Source: Pseudomonas yangonensis (GTDB taxonomy: Bacteria; Pseudomonadota; Gammaproteobacteria; Pseudomonadales; Pseudomonadaceae). From it: 64,000 nucleotides of DNA. The notes under the pieces are model-generated. The model had not been told where the DNA came from and ran no database searches. It saw only the letters and a list, made by a program, of their open reading frames with translations. Positions 52,939 through 61,782 of the stretch are shown here, piece after piece. How positions within the stretch are numbered: position 1 is the stretch's first letter; every line of letters starts with the position of its first letter. The stretch covers positions 62,001 through 126,000 of the forward strand of contig NZ_BLJU01000016.1 in NCBI RefSeq assembly GCF_009932725.1, read 5' to 3'. Both the position numbers and the translations under genes were made by a program.

Positions 52939-54657
52939 TCAGCGGTTGATTGCAGCAGGCTTGGCGGCCTGAGCATTTTGTTGCTTGTTCAGTTCGGCTA
53001 CTACCAGCTCGCGCGGGCCGTACAGCGCTATGGCGCCGTCGCGCAGCACCAGCAGACGGTCTAGTTGGTCTAGGATGCTGGTTCGATGAGTAATCACGAA
53101 AACAGTCGCGCCCCGTGCCTTGAGTATCTTGAGAGCCGCAGCGAGTGCGCGCTCCCCTACCTCGTCGAGGTTGGAGTTGGGCTCGTCGAGCACGATCAGC
53201 CGTGGGTCGCCATAGAGAGCACGAGCCAGGCCGATTCGCTGCCGCTGCCCCCCAGAAAGATTGACCCCGTCGCCACCGATCACCGTATCGTAGCCGTCAG
53301 GTAGCTGTAGGATCATTTCATGAACACCGGCAATGCGCGCTGCCTCTACGACCTTGCCTGCATCGAGGTCTCCGAATCTGGCGATGTTGTCGCCGATGGT
53401 GCCTTCGAAGAGTTCGATATCTTGTGGGAGATAGCCGACGTGTGGGCCTAGTTCACGTTTGTCCCAGGCATTGACGTCGGCGCCGTCGAGGCGCACGACA
53501 CCGTGTTGAGGCGCCCACACACCGAGAAGTGCGCGAGCCAGGGTGGACTTGCCGGAGGCGCTGGGGCCTATCACTCCCACGACGGAGCCTGCTGCGGCGG
53601 CAAAGCTGACGTTGCGTATGATTGGAGCCTTACTTCCAGGCGCACTGATGATGAGGTTTTCTACGCGTACTTCGCCTTTTGGTGCAGGTAAGCTCATCCG
53701 TTCAGGTTCGGCCAGTTGCTCGTCCAGAATTTCGTTGAGGCGAGTGTATTGCGATCGCGCGCTAGTAAAGCCTTTCCAGCTGCCGATGATCATGTCGATG
53801 GGGGCCAGGGCGCGCCCGAGCAGGATCGAGCCGGCAATCATCAGCCCAGGATTCAATTCATGTTTGACCGCAAGGTACGCGCCAAGCCCCAACACCAGAG
53901 ACTGAACGAATGTGCGGAAGGTCTTGGAAATGGAGCTGACCGTGCCGCCACTGTCGCTGGCCAGCGACTGTAGCAGGAGAACCTTTTTCTGACGCTGCGC
54001 CCACCTGGCCATGAGCGTTTCAAGCATCCCCATGGACTCGATGACTTCGGCGTTACGCAGGTTCTTCGTGGTATACAGATTGGCCGCGATATTCTGCTTA
54101 TTGGCCTCGGCCAACGCCTTGCCGGTGAGCTTTTCATTCGCGAAGGCTAGTAGAAGCAAAATGATCGCACTGGCGATTGCCAGCCAGCCGAACCAGGGGT
54201 GAAAGAGGAACATCACGCCGACGTATATCGGCAGCCATGGGGCGTCGAAGAACGCGAACAGGCCATTGCTGGTGAGAAACTGTCGCAGTCCGGTGAGGTC
54301 GTTGAGTGGCTGAGCGGAGGCGTCCATGCCTCCACTGTCCAGCGCTCGCTTGAAGCTTGCGCGATAGACCTGACGGCTGAGCATGACATCCAGTTTTGTG
54401 CTGACACGCACCATGACTCTTGATCGCGCCCACTCGAGCGAGCCCATCGTGATCATCAGTACAGCCATGATGATGGTGAGCATAACCAGCGTAGAGATGC
54501 TTCCGCTGGTGACTACTCGGCCATAAACCTGGAGCATGTAGAACGAGGGCACAAGCATCAGGGCATTGACGAAGAAACTGAAAACGCCGACAGAGATAAA
54601 GCTGCCCTTGCATGTCTTGAGAGCAACCTTGAGGCTGTTTTCTTTAACCTGTTGCAT
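52939..54657 (-). CDS. Type I secretion ABC transporter, permease-ATPase (PrtD/AprD family)
   Basis: A 572-residue fused transporter. The N-terminal permease half (about 1-320) has several membrane helices from SFISVGVFSFFVNALMLVPS. The ATPase half has Walker A GPSASGKSTLARALL near residue 363, Q-loop GYLPQDIELFEGTI, signature LSGGQRQRIGLARAL near 465 and Walker B LIVLDEPNSNLD. There is no C39-peptidase domain; the PrtD/AprD/RsaD class exports RTX proteases, lipases and S-layer proteins with uncleaved C-terminal signals. It lies in the same operon as the adaptor, the channel and O-polysaccharide genes. Likely cargo is the set of DUF4214-like proteins in this window. Confidence 0.94.
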   Translation of the reverse strand: MQQVKENSLKVALKTCKGSFISVGVFSFFVNALMLVPSFYMLQVYGRVVTSGSISTLVMLTIIMAVLMITMGSLEWARSRVMVRVSTKLDVMLSRQVYRASFKRALDSGGMDASAQPLNDLTGLRQFLTSNGLFAFFDAPWLPIYVGVMFLFHPWFGWLAIASAIILLLLAFANEKLTGKALAEANKQNIAANLYTTKNLRNAEVIESMGMLETLMARWAQRQKKVLLLQSLASDSGGTVSSISKTFRTFVQSLVLGLGAYLAVKHELNPGLMIAGSILLGRALAPIDMIIGSWKGFTSARSQYTRLNEILDEQLAEPERMSLPAPKGEVRVENLIISAPGSKAPIIRNVSFAAAAGSVVGVIGPSASGKSTLARALLGVWAPQHGVVRLDGADVNAWDKRELGPHVGYLPQDIELFEGTIGDNIARFGDLDAGKVVEAARIAGVHEMILQLPDGYDTVIGGDGVNLSGGQRQRIGLARALYGDPRLIVLDEPNSNLDEVGERALAAALKILKARGATVFVITHRTSILDQLDRLLVLRDGAIALYGPRELVVAELNKQQNAQAAKPAAINR

Positions 54658-54738
54658 CGTATGAGTACTGCCGAGATGTAAAAGCGGCGAAGTCTAGCAT
54701 TAATGCGTCAGCGTCGGGAAACTCCAGCCCGCCATCTG

Positions 54739-55866
54739 TCAGGCCCTCGATTGAGCCTCGTCAATCGCATCATTGTAAACGGCAAGAGTGTTTTGCCACA
54801 TCCGGTCAGCAGTGAACAATTGCTCGAAGCGCAGCCTAGCCTGCGAACCGAACCGCATACGTGCTACCTCGTCGCTCCAAAGACGCTGCATCGCTGCACG
54901 CAACGCCAGCGGTGAGGCAGGGGGCACGACCAGTCCGGTGAGTTCGTGCTGATTGACGTAAGTCGTTCCGCTGCCAATCTCACAGCTGATCATGGGTTTG
55001 CTCAGCATGGAGGCTTCTAGCAGTGAGATACCAAAGGCTTCTGACCTGAGATGCGAGGGGAATACCAGAGCTAGGGATAGTTGCAGCAGGCAAACCTTGT
55101 CTTGGTCATCAACGCGGCCTAAAAAAACAACGTTTTGCAGCTGGAGGCGAGCAGCCTGCTCTTTCAGCGCGCCTTCTTCAGGGCCACTGCCTACCACGAC
55201 TAACGGATAGGCTGTCCCGCGCAACGCGTCCAGCAGGCTGGAAAGTCCTTTGTAGTAACGCAGTACGCCGACAAACAGGAAAAAATTCTGACCAACGCGC
55301 TTTCGCCAGTAATCCAGGCGCTCGGCTGAAGCCTGCGGGTAAGCGGAAACATTCAAGCCATAGGGGACCACAACCGTCTTGTCTGAGAAGGGGCGCAAGA
55401 CCTCGCTGCTTTGCTGATAGTTAGGAGATGCGACCATGATGCGCTGTACGCTGTTCAAAAAGCGGTTCATCAGGGGGCGATACAGCTTGAGTAAGTATTG
55501 CTGGCGCACGATATCTGAGTGATAGCTAACGACGCTGGGGCGGCCATGCCGTGTACAGAAGTGCACTAGATCCATCATGGGCCAAGGAAAGTGAAAATGA
55601 ATGACATCTGCGTCGCGTGCCATGGCCTGGAAACGCTTAAATACGTCCAGTGAGAGCCCGGTGGATGCGATCTGGAGATCTTGTCGGGCCCGGGTAACCT
55701 GATGATGTTCCACGCTGATTGTTTCCGGCGTTGGCTCGGGACTCAGTGTCAGAACTTGCGCTTGCACTCCGTTGGCGTGAGCCTGCTCGCACAGCTGAAA
55801 AATCACCTGTTCGATTCCGCCAGTGGTGTCTGGAAGGTAGGTTTTGAAAAAATGTAGAACGCGCAT
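54739..55866 (-). CDS. Glycosyltransferase family 4 (WbpZ-like)
   Basis: A GT-B glycosyltransferase of about 375 residues. It begins MRVLHFFKTYLPDTTGGIEQ with the G-G-I/V-E loop, has HFHFPWPMMD in the N-domain and FVGVLRYYKGLSSLL, then SEAFGISLLEASM (E-x7-E) in the C-domain. The opening is like WbpZ, the enzyme that adds the first rhamnose of the A-band chain from GDP-sugar; this is from memory of the family and is not certain. The ATG at 55866 was preferred to a TTG 15 bases upstream. It is the first gene of the minus-strand operon, 81 bp before the type I ABC gene; the promoter should lie in the 240-bp gap shared with tolC. Confidence 0.85.
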   Translation of the reverse strand: MRVLHFFKTYLPDTTGGIEQVIFQLCEQAHANGVQAQVLTLSPEPTPETISVEHHQVTRARQDLQIASTGLSLDVFKRFQAMARDADVIHFHFPWPMMDLVHFCTRHGRPSVVSYHSDIVRQQYLLKLYRPLMNRFLNSVQRIMVASPNYQQSSEVLRPFSDKTVVVPYGLNVSAYPQASAERLDYWRKRVGQNFFLFVGVLRYYKGLSSLLDALRGTAYPLVVVGSGPEEGALKEQAARLQLQNVVFLGRVDDQDKVCLLQLSLALVFPSHLRSEAFGISLLEASMLSKPMISCEIGSGTTYVNQHELTGLVVPPASPLALRAAMQRLWSDEVARMRFGSQARLRFEQLFTADRMWQNTLAVYNDAIDEAQSRA

Positions 55867-56107
55867 CGAACGGCCAGGCAAATAACCAACGGGCGCGCAG
55901 TTTCCAGTAAAGGTATCGCAACTTCAATAATGCGCATTCAATAGCATGGCTGGTGGTTTGCTGAATGCTGCGAAGGGACGAATTGTTGCGCGGGAGCAAC
56001 ATAGCTTGCCGCCAGCTAGACTTATGCCGCTTGCGGCGCGCTTGACCCCCGTCAGTGGCGCCCCGTAGCCTTGCCGATTACCGCCTATTCAAGGATCGAC
56101 ATCCATC

Positions 56108-57550
56108 ATGTTGCGCAGACTTTCCCTGGCAATTGCCGTGGCCGCCGCTTCGGTGGGCCTGGTTCAGGCCGAAGAGGCCCCGCTGTCGAGCAAAACCGAC
56201 CTGGTCACCGTGTATCAGGAGGCGGCAAGAAACAATGCCGACATCGCCGCCGCGCGTGCCGATTATCAGGCTCGCCTCGAAGTGGTGCCGCAGGCCCGTG
56301 CCGGCCTGCTGCCCAATTTGTCTGCCGGCGCCAACTACGGTGACACGCGCACCGAAGTCGATTCGCCCAGTGCCACTGTCTCGCGCAGCGGCCTGGTCTA
56401 TCAGGCCAACCTCAGCCAGCCGCTGTTTCGCGCCGACCGCTGGTTCCAGCTGCAGGCGGCCGAGGCTACCAGCGAGCAAGCTGCGCTGGAGCTGTCGGCT
56501 ACCGAGCAGAACCTGATTCTGCAGAGTGCCGAAACCTACTTCGCCGTGTTGCGTGCTCAGGACAACCTGGCGTCCACCAGGGCCGAAGAGGCGGCCTTCA
56601 AGCGTCAGCTGGACCAGGCCAACGAGCGTTTCGATGTCGGCCTTTCCGACAAGACCGATGTGCTCGAAGCGCAGGCCGGTTTCGATACGGCTCGGGCCAA
56701 TCGCCTGCTCGCCGAGCGTGCGGTGGATGACGCCTTCGAAGCCCTGGTGACCCTGACCAACCGCGATTATGTGGCGGTCGAAGGCATCGTCCACACCCTG
56801 CCGGTGCTGGCGCCGACGCCGAACGATGCCAAGTCCTGGGTCGATACAGCCGCTGCGCAGAATCTCAACCTGCAGGCCAGCCTGTACGCCGTGACGGCCG
56901 CCGAAGAGAGCTTGCGTCAGCGCAAGGCTGGCCATGCGCCGACCCTCGACGCCGTGGCCAGCTACCAGAAGGGCGATAACGACAGCCTGGGCTTCACCAA
57001 CTCCGGCGCCTTTGGCGCGCCGCGCTACAGTGGCGATGTCTCGCAGCGTTCCATCGGCCTGCAGCTGAACATCCCGATCTACAGCGGCGGCCTGACCAGC
57101 TCGCAGGTGCGCGAGGCCTACCAGCGTCTCGGGCAGACCGAGCAGCTGCGCGAAAGCCTGCGTCGCCAGGTGGTGCAGAACACCCGCAACCTGTTCCGCG
57201 CGGTGAACACCGATGTGGAAACCGTGCAGGCGCGGCGTCAGTCGATCATTTCCAACCAGAGTGCCCTGGAGGCCACCGAGATCGGCTATCAGGTCGGTAC
57301 CCGCAACATCGTCGACGTGCTCGACGCCCAGCGTCAGCTGTACAGCGCCGTGCGCAACTACAACGATGCGCGCTACGACTACATCCTCAACAACCTGCGC
57401 CTGAAGCAGGCCGCCGGCACCCTCAGCCCGGCCGACCTGGAAGCGCTGGGCAGTTTCCTCAAGCCGGACTACAACCCGGACAAGGATTTCCTGCCGCCGG
57501 ACTTGGCGTCTGCCGCCGAAGCACGCCTGCAGAACGCTCAGGATTTCTGA
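56108..57550 (+). CDS. tolC: TolC-family outer-membrane channel (OpmH-like)
   Basis: A 480-residue protein with signal peptide MLRRLSLAIAVAAASVGLVQA. The two TolC half-repeats are visible: LVTVYQEAARNNADIAAARADY in the first half, and QLNIPIYSGGLTSSQVREAY with NIVDVLDAQRQLYSA in the second. The length and the extended C-terminal tail fit the general TolC homologue PA4974 (OpmH) rather than the dedicated channel at 50.2-51.6 kb. It serves several efflux and type I systems. Upstream, 240 bp separates it from the divergent accessory operon; downstream its terminator looks split by a palindromic element. Confidence 0.93.
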   Translation: MLRRLSLAIAVAAASVGLVQAEEAPLSSKTDLVTVYQEAARNNADIAAARADYQARLEVVPQARAGLLPNLSAGANYGDTRTEVDSPSATVSRSGLVYQANLSQPLFRADRWFQLQAAEATSEQAALELSATEQNLILQSAETYFAVLRAQDNLASTRAEEAAFKRQLDQANERFDVGLSDKTDVLEAQAGFDTARANRLLAERAVDDAFEALVTLTNRDYVAVEGIVHTLPVLAPTPNDAKSWVDTAAAQNLNLQASLYAVTAAEESLRQRKAGHAPTLDAVASYQKGDNDSLGFTNSGAFGAPRYSGDVSQRSIGLQLNIPIYSGGLTSSQVREAYQRLGQTEQLRESLRRQVVQNTRNLFRAVNTDVETVQARRQSIISNQSALEATEIGYQVGTRNIVDVLDAQRQLYSAVRNYNDARYDYILNNLRLKQAAGTLSPADLEALGSFLKPDYNPDKDFLPPDLASAAEARLQNAQDF

Positions 57551-57566
57551 GTCAGGCGCAGAGACG

Positions 57567-57785
57567 AAAAAGCCCGACACGAGTCGTAATGCTGTTCACT
57601 TAAGGTTGCACACGTTTGGCTCCCCTCTCCCATTTATGGGAGAGGGGCTGGGGGAGAGGGCTGAAAACACCGCAAACCTGCCAGTTTCCCCCTCTCCCTA
57701 ACCCTCTACCCAAAGGGGCGAGGGGACTAATCGCGTCCGACCATTTCTTATGTGAACAGCATTGCGACGCAAGTCGGGCTTTTGC
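57567..57785. repeat. Nested palindromic (MITE-like) element within the tolC terminator
   Basis: 34-base arms at 57571-57604 and 57747-57780 match as inverted repeats at 29 positions. The outer parts, AAAAAGCCCGAC and GTCGGGCTTTTG, look like the two halves of an intrinsic terminator. The inner parts, AATGCTGTTCAC and GTGAACAGCATT, look like terminal inverted repeats of a small mobile element. Inside is a perfect 11-bp hairpin, CCCCTCTCCCA with TGGGAGAGGGG (57622-57647), plus CCCTCTCCC-rich sequence. This gene-free stretch (57551-57926) holds no open frame. Confidence 0.6.
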
Positions 57786-57870
57786 TTTTAAGTGCGGTAG
57801 CGTATCTGGCAGAGCGTGGGTGGACCGGGCAGCGAACCGCTTCGGCCCACTAACAGCGGCCACTCCTGAT

Positions 57871-57895
57871 GTGGTGGGCTGAAGCCCACCCTACC
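57871..57895. repeat. REP-like palindrome upstream of the waaA end
   Basis: GGTGGGCT and AGCCCACC pair around a GA loop, followed by CTACC. This GTAGGGTGGGCTTCAGCCCACC type is a familiar dispersed palindrome in Pseudomonas. It lies about 30 bases after the 3' end of waaA on the opposite strand. Confidence 0.6.
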
Positions 57896-57926
57896 GAGTG
57901 ACACCGTAGTCTGGATTGCATCCTGG

Positions 57927-59192
57927 TTAGATGAGAGTGCGCAAGCTTTCCAGCAGGCGCTCCAGCGCGCCTTGATTGGCCTTGAGTACGGAAAGGCCGG
58001 CCTGGCTCATACGCTGCATCTCGTCGGGTTCGCCCAGCAGTGCGGTGACCCTGCCTGCCAGTTGCTCGGCGTTTTCCACCTCGCTCAGGGCACCGGCTTC
58101 GCGCAACTGCGCAGCGATTTCCAGAAAGTTGAACAGATGCGGGCCGCTCAGCACGGGTTTGCCCAGGGCCGCCGGCTCCAGCAGGTTGTGCCCGCCGTTG
58201 GCCACCAGGCTGCCGCCGACGAAGGCGATGTCCGCCACTGCATAGAGAAACAGCAATTCACCCATGGTGTCGCCCAGCAGCACCTGGTCGCCAGGCTGGA
58301 CAGCTTCGCCGGTGGAGCGACGGCGAGTCGTCATCCCCTGGCTCAGGCATAGATCATGGACCGCGTGGAAACGCTCGGGGTGGCGCGGCACCAGAATCAG
58401 CATGGCGTTGTCACGAGTCTTCAGCAACTGGTGATGAGCGCTGAGGATGATCTCGTCTTCACCCGCATGGGTGCTGGCGGCGATCCACACCGGGCGCTGT
58501 CCGGCCTGCCACTGACGACGCAGTTCGGCAGCCCGTTGCGGCAGCTGGGCATCGATCTTCAGGTCGAACTTGATCGAACCGGTCACTTCCACGCAGTCGG
58601 GCCGTGCCCCCAGCGTCAGGAAGCGCTGCGCCTCAGCCTCGGTCTGCACCGCGATCAGCGACAGTTCGGCGAGCATCGGCGCGGTGAGTTTGCCAAAGCG
58701 TGCATAGCCACGTGCCGAACGCTCGGACAGGCGCGCATTGGCCAGGGTCACCGGGATACCGCGTTTGGCGCACTGGTGAATATGGTTCGGCCACAGCTCG
58801 GTTTCCATCACCACCGCCAGACGTGGTTGTACGCGGTCGAGAAAGCGTGCGGCGGCCCACGGCAGGTCGTAGGGCAGGTAGCAGTGCTGCACGCTGTCGC
58901 CGAACAGCGCCTGGATGCGCTCGGAGCCGGTCGGCGTCATGCAGGTCACGGTGACTGGCAGCTCGGGATAACCTGCCTGCAGTGCGCGAATCATTGGCGC
59001 GGCGGCGATGCTTTCGCCCACCGATACCGCATGTACCCAGATGCCATCGGGTTTCATTGCCGGCAGGCCGAGGGAGAAGCGTTCGCTGATACGCCGAGCG
59101 TAGGCCGGCGCCTTGCGTGCGCGCAGCGCCAGGCGCAGGGCGATCAAGGGCAGGGCCAGGTGCAGCAGCAGGGTGTAGAGGAATCTGTTCAT
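57927..59192 (-). CDS. waaA: Kdo transferase
   Basis: A 421-residue GT30 enzyme that attaches Kdo to lipid IVA on the cytoplasmic face of the inner membrane. The N-terminus MNRFLYTLLLHLALPLIALRL is a membrane anchor. HAVSVGESIAA contains the catalytic Glu region, METELWPN follows, and GGSLVANGGHNLLEPAALG is the donor-binding end. The start at 59192 was chosen by family N-terminus; the frame stays open to 59429 but runs antisense over the LysR gene. It lies in the P. aeruginosa order waaA-LysR-SMR. Confidence 0.95.
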   Translation of the reverse strand: MNRFLYTLLLHLALPLIALRLALRARKAPAYARRISERFSLGLPAMKPDGIWVHAVSVGESIAAAPMIRALQAGYPELPVTVTCMTPTGSERIQALFGDSVQHCYLPYDLPWAAARFLDRVQPRLAVVMETELWPNHIHQCAKRGIPVTLANARLSERSARGYARFGKLTAPMLAELSLIAVQTEAEAQRFLTLGARPDCVEVTGSIKFDLKIDAQLPQRAAELRRQWQAGQRPVWIAASTHAGEDEIILSAHHQLLKTRDNAMLILVPRHPERFHAVHDLCLSQGMTTRRRSTGEAVQPGDQVLLGDTMGELLFLYAVADIAFVGGSLVANGGHNLLEPAALGKPVLSGPHLFNFLEIAAQLREAGALSEVENAEQLAGRVTALLGEPDEMQRMSQAGLSVLKANQGALERLLESLRTLI

Positions 59193-59235
59193 GGGCGCGC
59201 AGCTTAGCGTCGCCGGCGATGCGCTGGAAGGGCAG

Positions 59236-60123
59236 TCATGCCTGCGGCCGCAACAGTTCGCGCGCCAGGTAGTCGGCCAGCCAGCTGGCAGCGGGGCCGA
59301 GCGCGCCGTCGCGGCGGGTGACCAGTTCCACCACCAGCGGCAGCGGCGCCCAGTCGCTACGCAGCTCCTGCAGGTGGCCCTGGTAGGTTGGGTATTGCGC
59401 CACATGGCGCGGCAGCCAGGCCCAGCCAACGCCGCGAATCACCAGCTCGGCCATCACGTAGAAGCTGTCGGCGCGCCACACCAGCGGGCTGATCTGCTCG
59501 CCGCCGGGGTAGTGGCTGTCCTGCGGCGTCATCAGCAACTGGCGATGTTCGGCCAGGTCGCGACGTTCGACACTGGCGAGTCCGGCCAGCGGATGGTTCG
59601 GGCTGCATACCGTGACCATCTCGATGGTGCCCAGGCGCTGGCTCTCCAGCTCCCGCGGCATCTGTTCGTGGTGAAACAGAAGGCCCAGGTCCGCCTGGCG
59701 CTGCAACAGCTTGCGCGCCACGTCACCCTGTGCGCCGCTGGAAAGCTGCACTTCTAGCAGGGGGAAGGCGTCGGCGAGCGCCTCGAGGCTGGCCAGTACT
59801 GGCTGGTAAGGCATGGCCTCGTCCTGCGCCAGGCGCAGCCTTGCTTCCTCGCCGCGGGCCAGCCCCAGCGCACGGCCATCGAGGCGCTGGCATTGCTGTA
59901 ACACGCTGCGCGCTTCCTCGAGCAGCGCCGTTCCCGCTTCGGTCAGTTGCGGCTGGCGCCCGCTGCTACGTTCGAACAGGGTGACGCCGAGATCGCTTTC
60001 GAGCAGGGCGATTGCGTTGCTGACGGCCGATTGCGCACGCCCGGTTTGTCGCGCCGCAGCGGAGAAGGATCGGCTCTCGGCGGTGCGAACGAACAGGTGA
60101 AGCTGGTCGAGATTCCAGTTCAT
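59236..60123 (-). CDS. LysR-family transcriptional regulator
   Basis: A 295-residue regulator. The N-terminal winged HTH is NLDQLHLFVRTAESRSFSAAAR with a following QSAVSNAIALLESDLG recognition helix, and the remaining 200 residues form the effector-binding domain. It is divergent from the SMR transporter gene with an 88-bp gap that holds a perfect inverted repeat, so it most likely controls that gene and itself. The inducer is unknown; the SMR partner suggests a cationic drug or osmolyte. Confidence 0.93.
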   Translation of the reverse strand: MNWNLDQLHLFVRTAESRSFSAAARQTGRAQSAVSNAIALLESDLGVTLFERSSGRQPQLTEAGTALLEEARSVLQQCQRLDGRALGLARGEEARLRLAQDEAMPYQPVLASLEALADAFPLLEVQLSSGAQGDVARKLLQRQADLGLLFHHEQMPRELESQRLGTIEMVTVCSPNHPLAGLASVERRDLAEHRQLLMTPQDSHYPGGEQISPLVWRADSFYVMAELVIRGVGWAWLPRHVAQYPTYQGHLQELRSDWAPLPLVVELVTRRDGALGPAASWLADYLARELLRPQA

Positions 60124-60127
60124 GGCG

Positions 60128-60150
60128 ACCTATCTCTAGAATAGATAGGT
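60128..60150. promoter_or_regulatory. Likely LysR operator
   Basis: ACCTATCT, a 7-base spacer and AGATAGGT form a perfect 8-bp inverted repeat. It contains a T-N11-A element, the usual LysR-type binding pattern, and lies five bases from the LysR start codon and about 60 from the SMR start. Confidence 0.7.
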
Positions 60151-60211
60151 AATGACTTTATCCCATCATCGGGCAGCCTAGAATGGCGAGCATCTCTCAG
60201 GAGTCGCCATC

Positions 60212-60544
60212 ATGCCCGGATACCTCTATCTCGCCATTGCCATCGCGGCCGAAGTGATCGCCACCACCTCGATGAAGGCGATCGACGGCTTCAGCAAACC
60301 CTTGCCGCTGCTGCTGGTGGTGGGCGGTTACGGCATTGCCTTCTGGATGCTGACGCTGGTGGTGCGCACCATCCCGGTAGGCGTTGCCTACGCGATCTGG
60401 GCCGGGTTGGGCATCGTGCTGGTCAGCGTCGCCGCGATGTTCATCTACCAGCAAAAGCTCGACCTGCCGGCCGTACTGGGCATGGGGCTGATCGTCAGTG
60501 GTGTGGTGGTGATCCAGCTGTTCTCGCAATCGACCGGGCATTGA
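60212..60544 (+). CDS. Small multidrug resistance (SMR) transporter, EmrE-like
   Basis: A 110-residue protein with four membrane helices. The essential Glu14 is present in IAAEVIATTSMK, and the family motifs GIAFWML and IPVGVAYAIWAGLG follow. Proton-coupled export of quaternary ammonium compounds is the usual function of this subgroup. In P. aeruginosa the gene at the same place (PA4990) is the EmrE homologue. Downstream FAD and aldo-keto genes follow in the same direction. Confidence 0.93.
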   Translation: MPGYLYLAIAIAAEVIATTSMKAIDGFSKPLPLLLVVGGYGIAFWMLTLVVRTIPVGVAYAIWAGLGIVLVSVAAMFIYQQKLDLPAVLGMGLIVSGVVVIQLFSQSTGH

Positions 60545-60606
60545 TGGCCGCGGGCGAGGAGACTGACGCGTTATACTGCGCGCCTGTTTTTCGCCGAGGC
60601 CCGTTC

Positions 60607-61782
60607 ATGTCCCAGTCTCTCAGCACCGATGTCCTGATCGTTGGTGGCGGTATCGCCGGCCTCTGGCTCAACGCCCGCCTGCGTCAGCAGGGCTTTGCCA
60701 GCATTTTGGTGGAGCGCGGCAGCCTGGGCGGCGGGCAGAGCCTGAAATCGCAGGGCATCATCCATGGCGGCGCCAAGTATGCCCTGCATGGCGCGCTGAC
60801 CGGCGCCTCCGAAGCCATCGCCGATATGCCGCGCCGCTGGCGCGAGGCGCTGGCCGGTACGGGCGAACTGGATTTGTCCGGCGTGCGTGTTCTCTCCGAT
60901 GCCCATTACCTGTGGTCGCCCGGTACTCTGGCCGGCAACCTCACCAGTTTCTTCGCCAGCAAGGCGGTGCGCGGCCGAGTCGATCAGGTCAAGGGCGAGC
61001 AACTGCCGCCGGCGCTGCAGCATCCGAAGTTCAAGGGCAAGGTCTATCGTCTGGCCGAGCTGGTGCTCGACGTGCCGAGCCTGATCGCTCGCCTGGCCGA
61101 ACTGGCCGGCGGCGGACTGCTGGCTGCCGAGCGTATCGAACCACTGCAGGAACATGGCGAGCTGTGCGGGCTGATCGTCGACGGCCGCGAGATTCGTGCA
61201 CAGCGCGTGGTGCTTAGTGCTGGCGCCGGCAACGCCGAGCTGCTCGCGGCGTTGGGCATCGAGCAGCCGGCGCAGCAGTTGCGTCCCTTGCATATGGTGC
61301 TGGCCAAGGGGCCGGCGCTGAAGCCGCTGTACGCTCACTGCCTCGGCGGTGGGCCCAAGCCGCGGGTGACCGTCACCACCCATCCGGCGGCCGATGGCCA
61401 ATGGGTCTGGTATCTGGGCGGCGATCTGGCTGAAGCCGATGGCGTCGCCCGCGACGAGGCGGCGCAGATCCAGGCCGCGCAGAAGGAAATGGCAGCGTTG
61501 CTGCCCTGGGTCGATCAGAGCCAGACGCGCTGGGCCACGCTGCGTGTGGATCGCGCCGAACCCGCGCAGTCGGGCCTGGTGCGCCCGGACAACGCCTTTC
61601 TCGCAGAACAGCAGCGCCTGCTGGTGGGTTGGCCAACCAAGCTGGCGCTGGCGCCGGACTTCGCCGATCGGGTGCTGGCCACGCTGCAGCGTGAACATGT
61701 GCAGCCGGCGGCTCATGCACCGCTGCCCGAGCTGCCACGCCCACCGCTGGGCCAGCCAGTCTGGGAGGCGCTGCTGCCATGA
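60607..61782 (+). CDS. FAD-dependent oxidoreductase (DAO-like)
   Basis: A 391-residue flavoprotein. The Rossmann motif VLIVGGGIAGLW is at the N-terminus, and SLGGGQSLKSQGIIHGG resembles the second FAD contact of D-amino acid oxidase/GlpD-like enzymes. The start at 60607 was chosen because the frame upstream overlaps the SMR gene. The stop overlaps the start of the aldo/keto reductase gene (ATGA), which suggests a two-step redox unit. Substrate unknown. Confidence 0.85.
   Translation: MSQSLSTDVLIVGGGIAGLWLNARLRQQGFASILVERGSLGGGQSLKSQGIIHGGAKYALHGALTGASEAIADMPRRWREALAGTGELDLSGVRVLSDAHYLWSPGTLAGNLTSFFASKAVRGRVDQVKGEQLPPALQHPKFKGKVYRLAELVLDVPSLIARLAELAGGGLLAAERIEPLQEHGELCGLIVDGREIRAQRVVLSAGAGNAELLAALGIEQPAQQLRPLHMVLAKGPALKPLYAHCLGGGPKPRVTVTTHPAADGQWVWYLGGDLAEADGVARDEAAQIQAAQKEMAALLPWVDQSQTRWATLRVDRAEPAQSGLVRPDNAFLAEQQRLLVGWPTKLALAPDFADRVLATLQREHVQPAAHAPLPELPRPPLGQPVWEALLP

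Noticed and set aside
57551..57926. 88- and 87-residue open frames behind tolC
   Set aside because: They lie in the palindromic element and have no coding character on either strand.
59193..59429. N-terminal extension of waaA to 59429
   Set aside because: The extra 79 residues run antisense across the LysR gene, are Trp/Arg/Cys-rich and do not precede the membrane anchor in known WaaA proteins.
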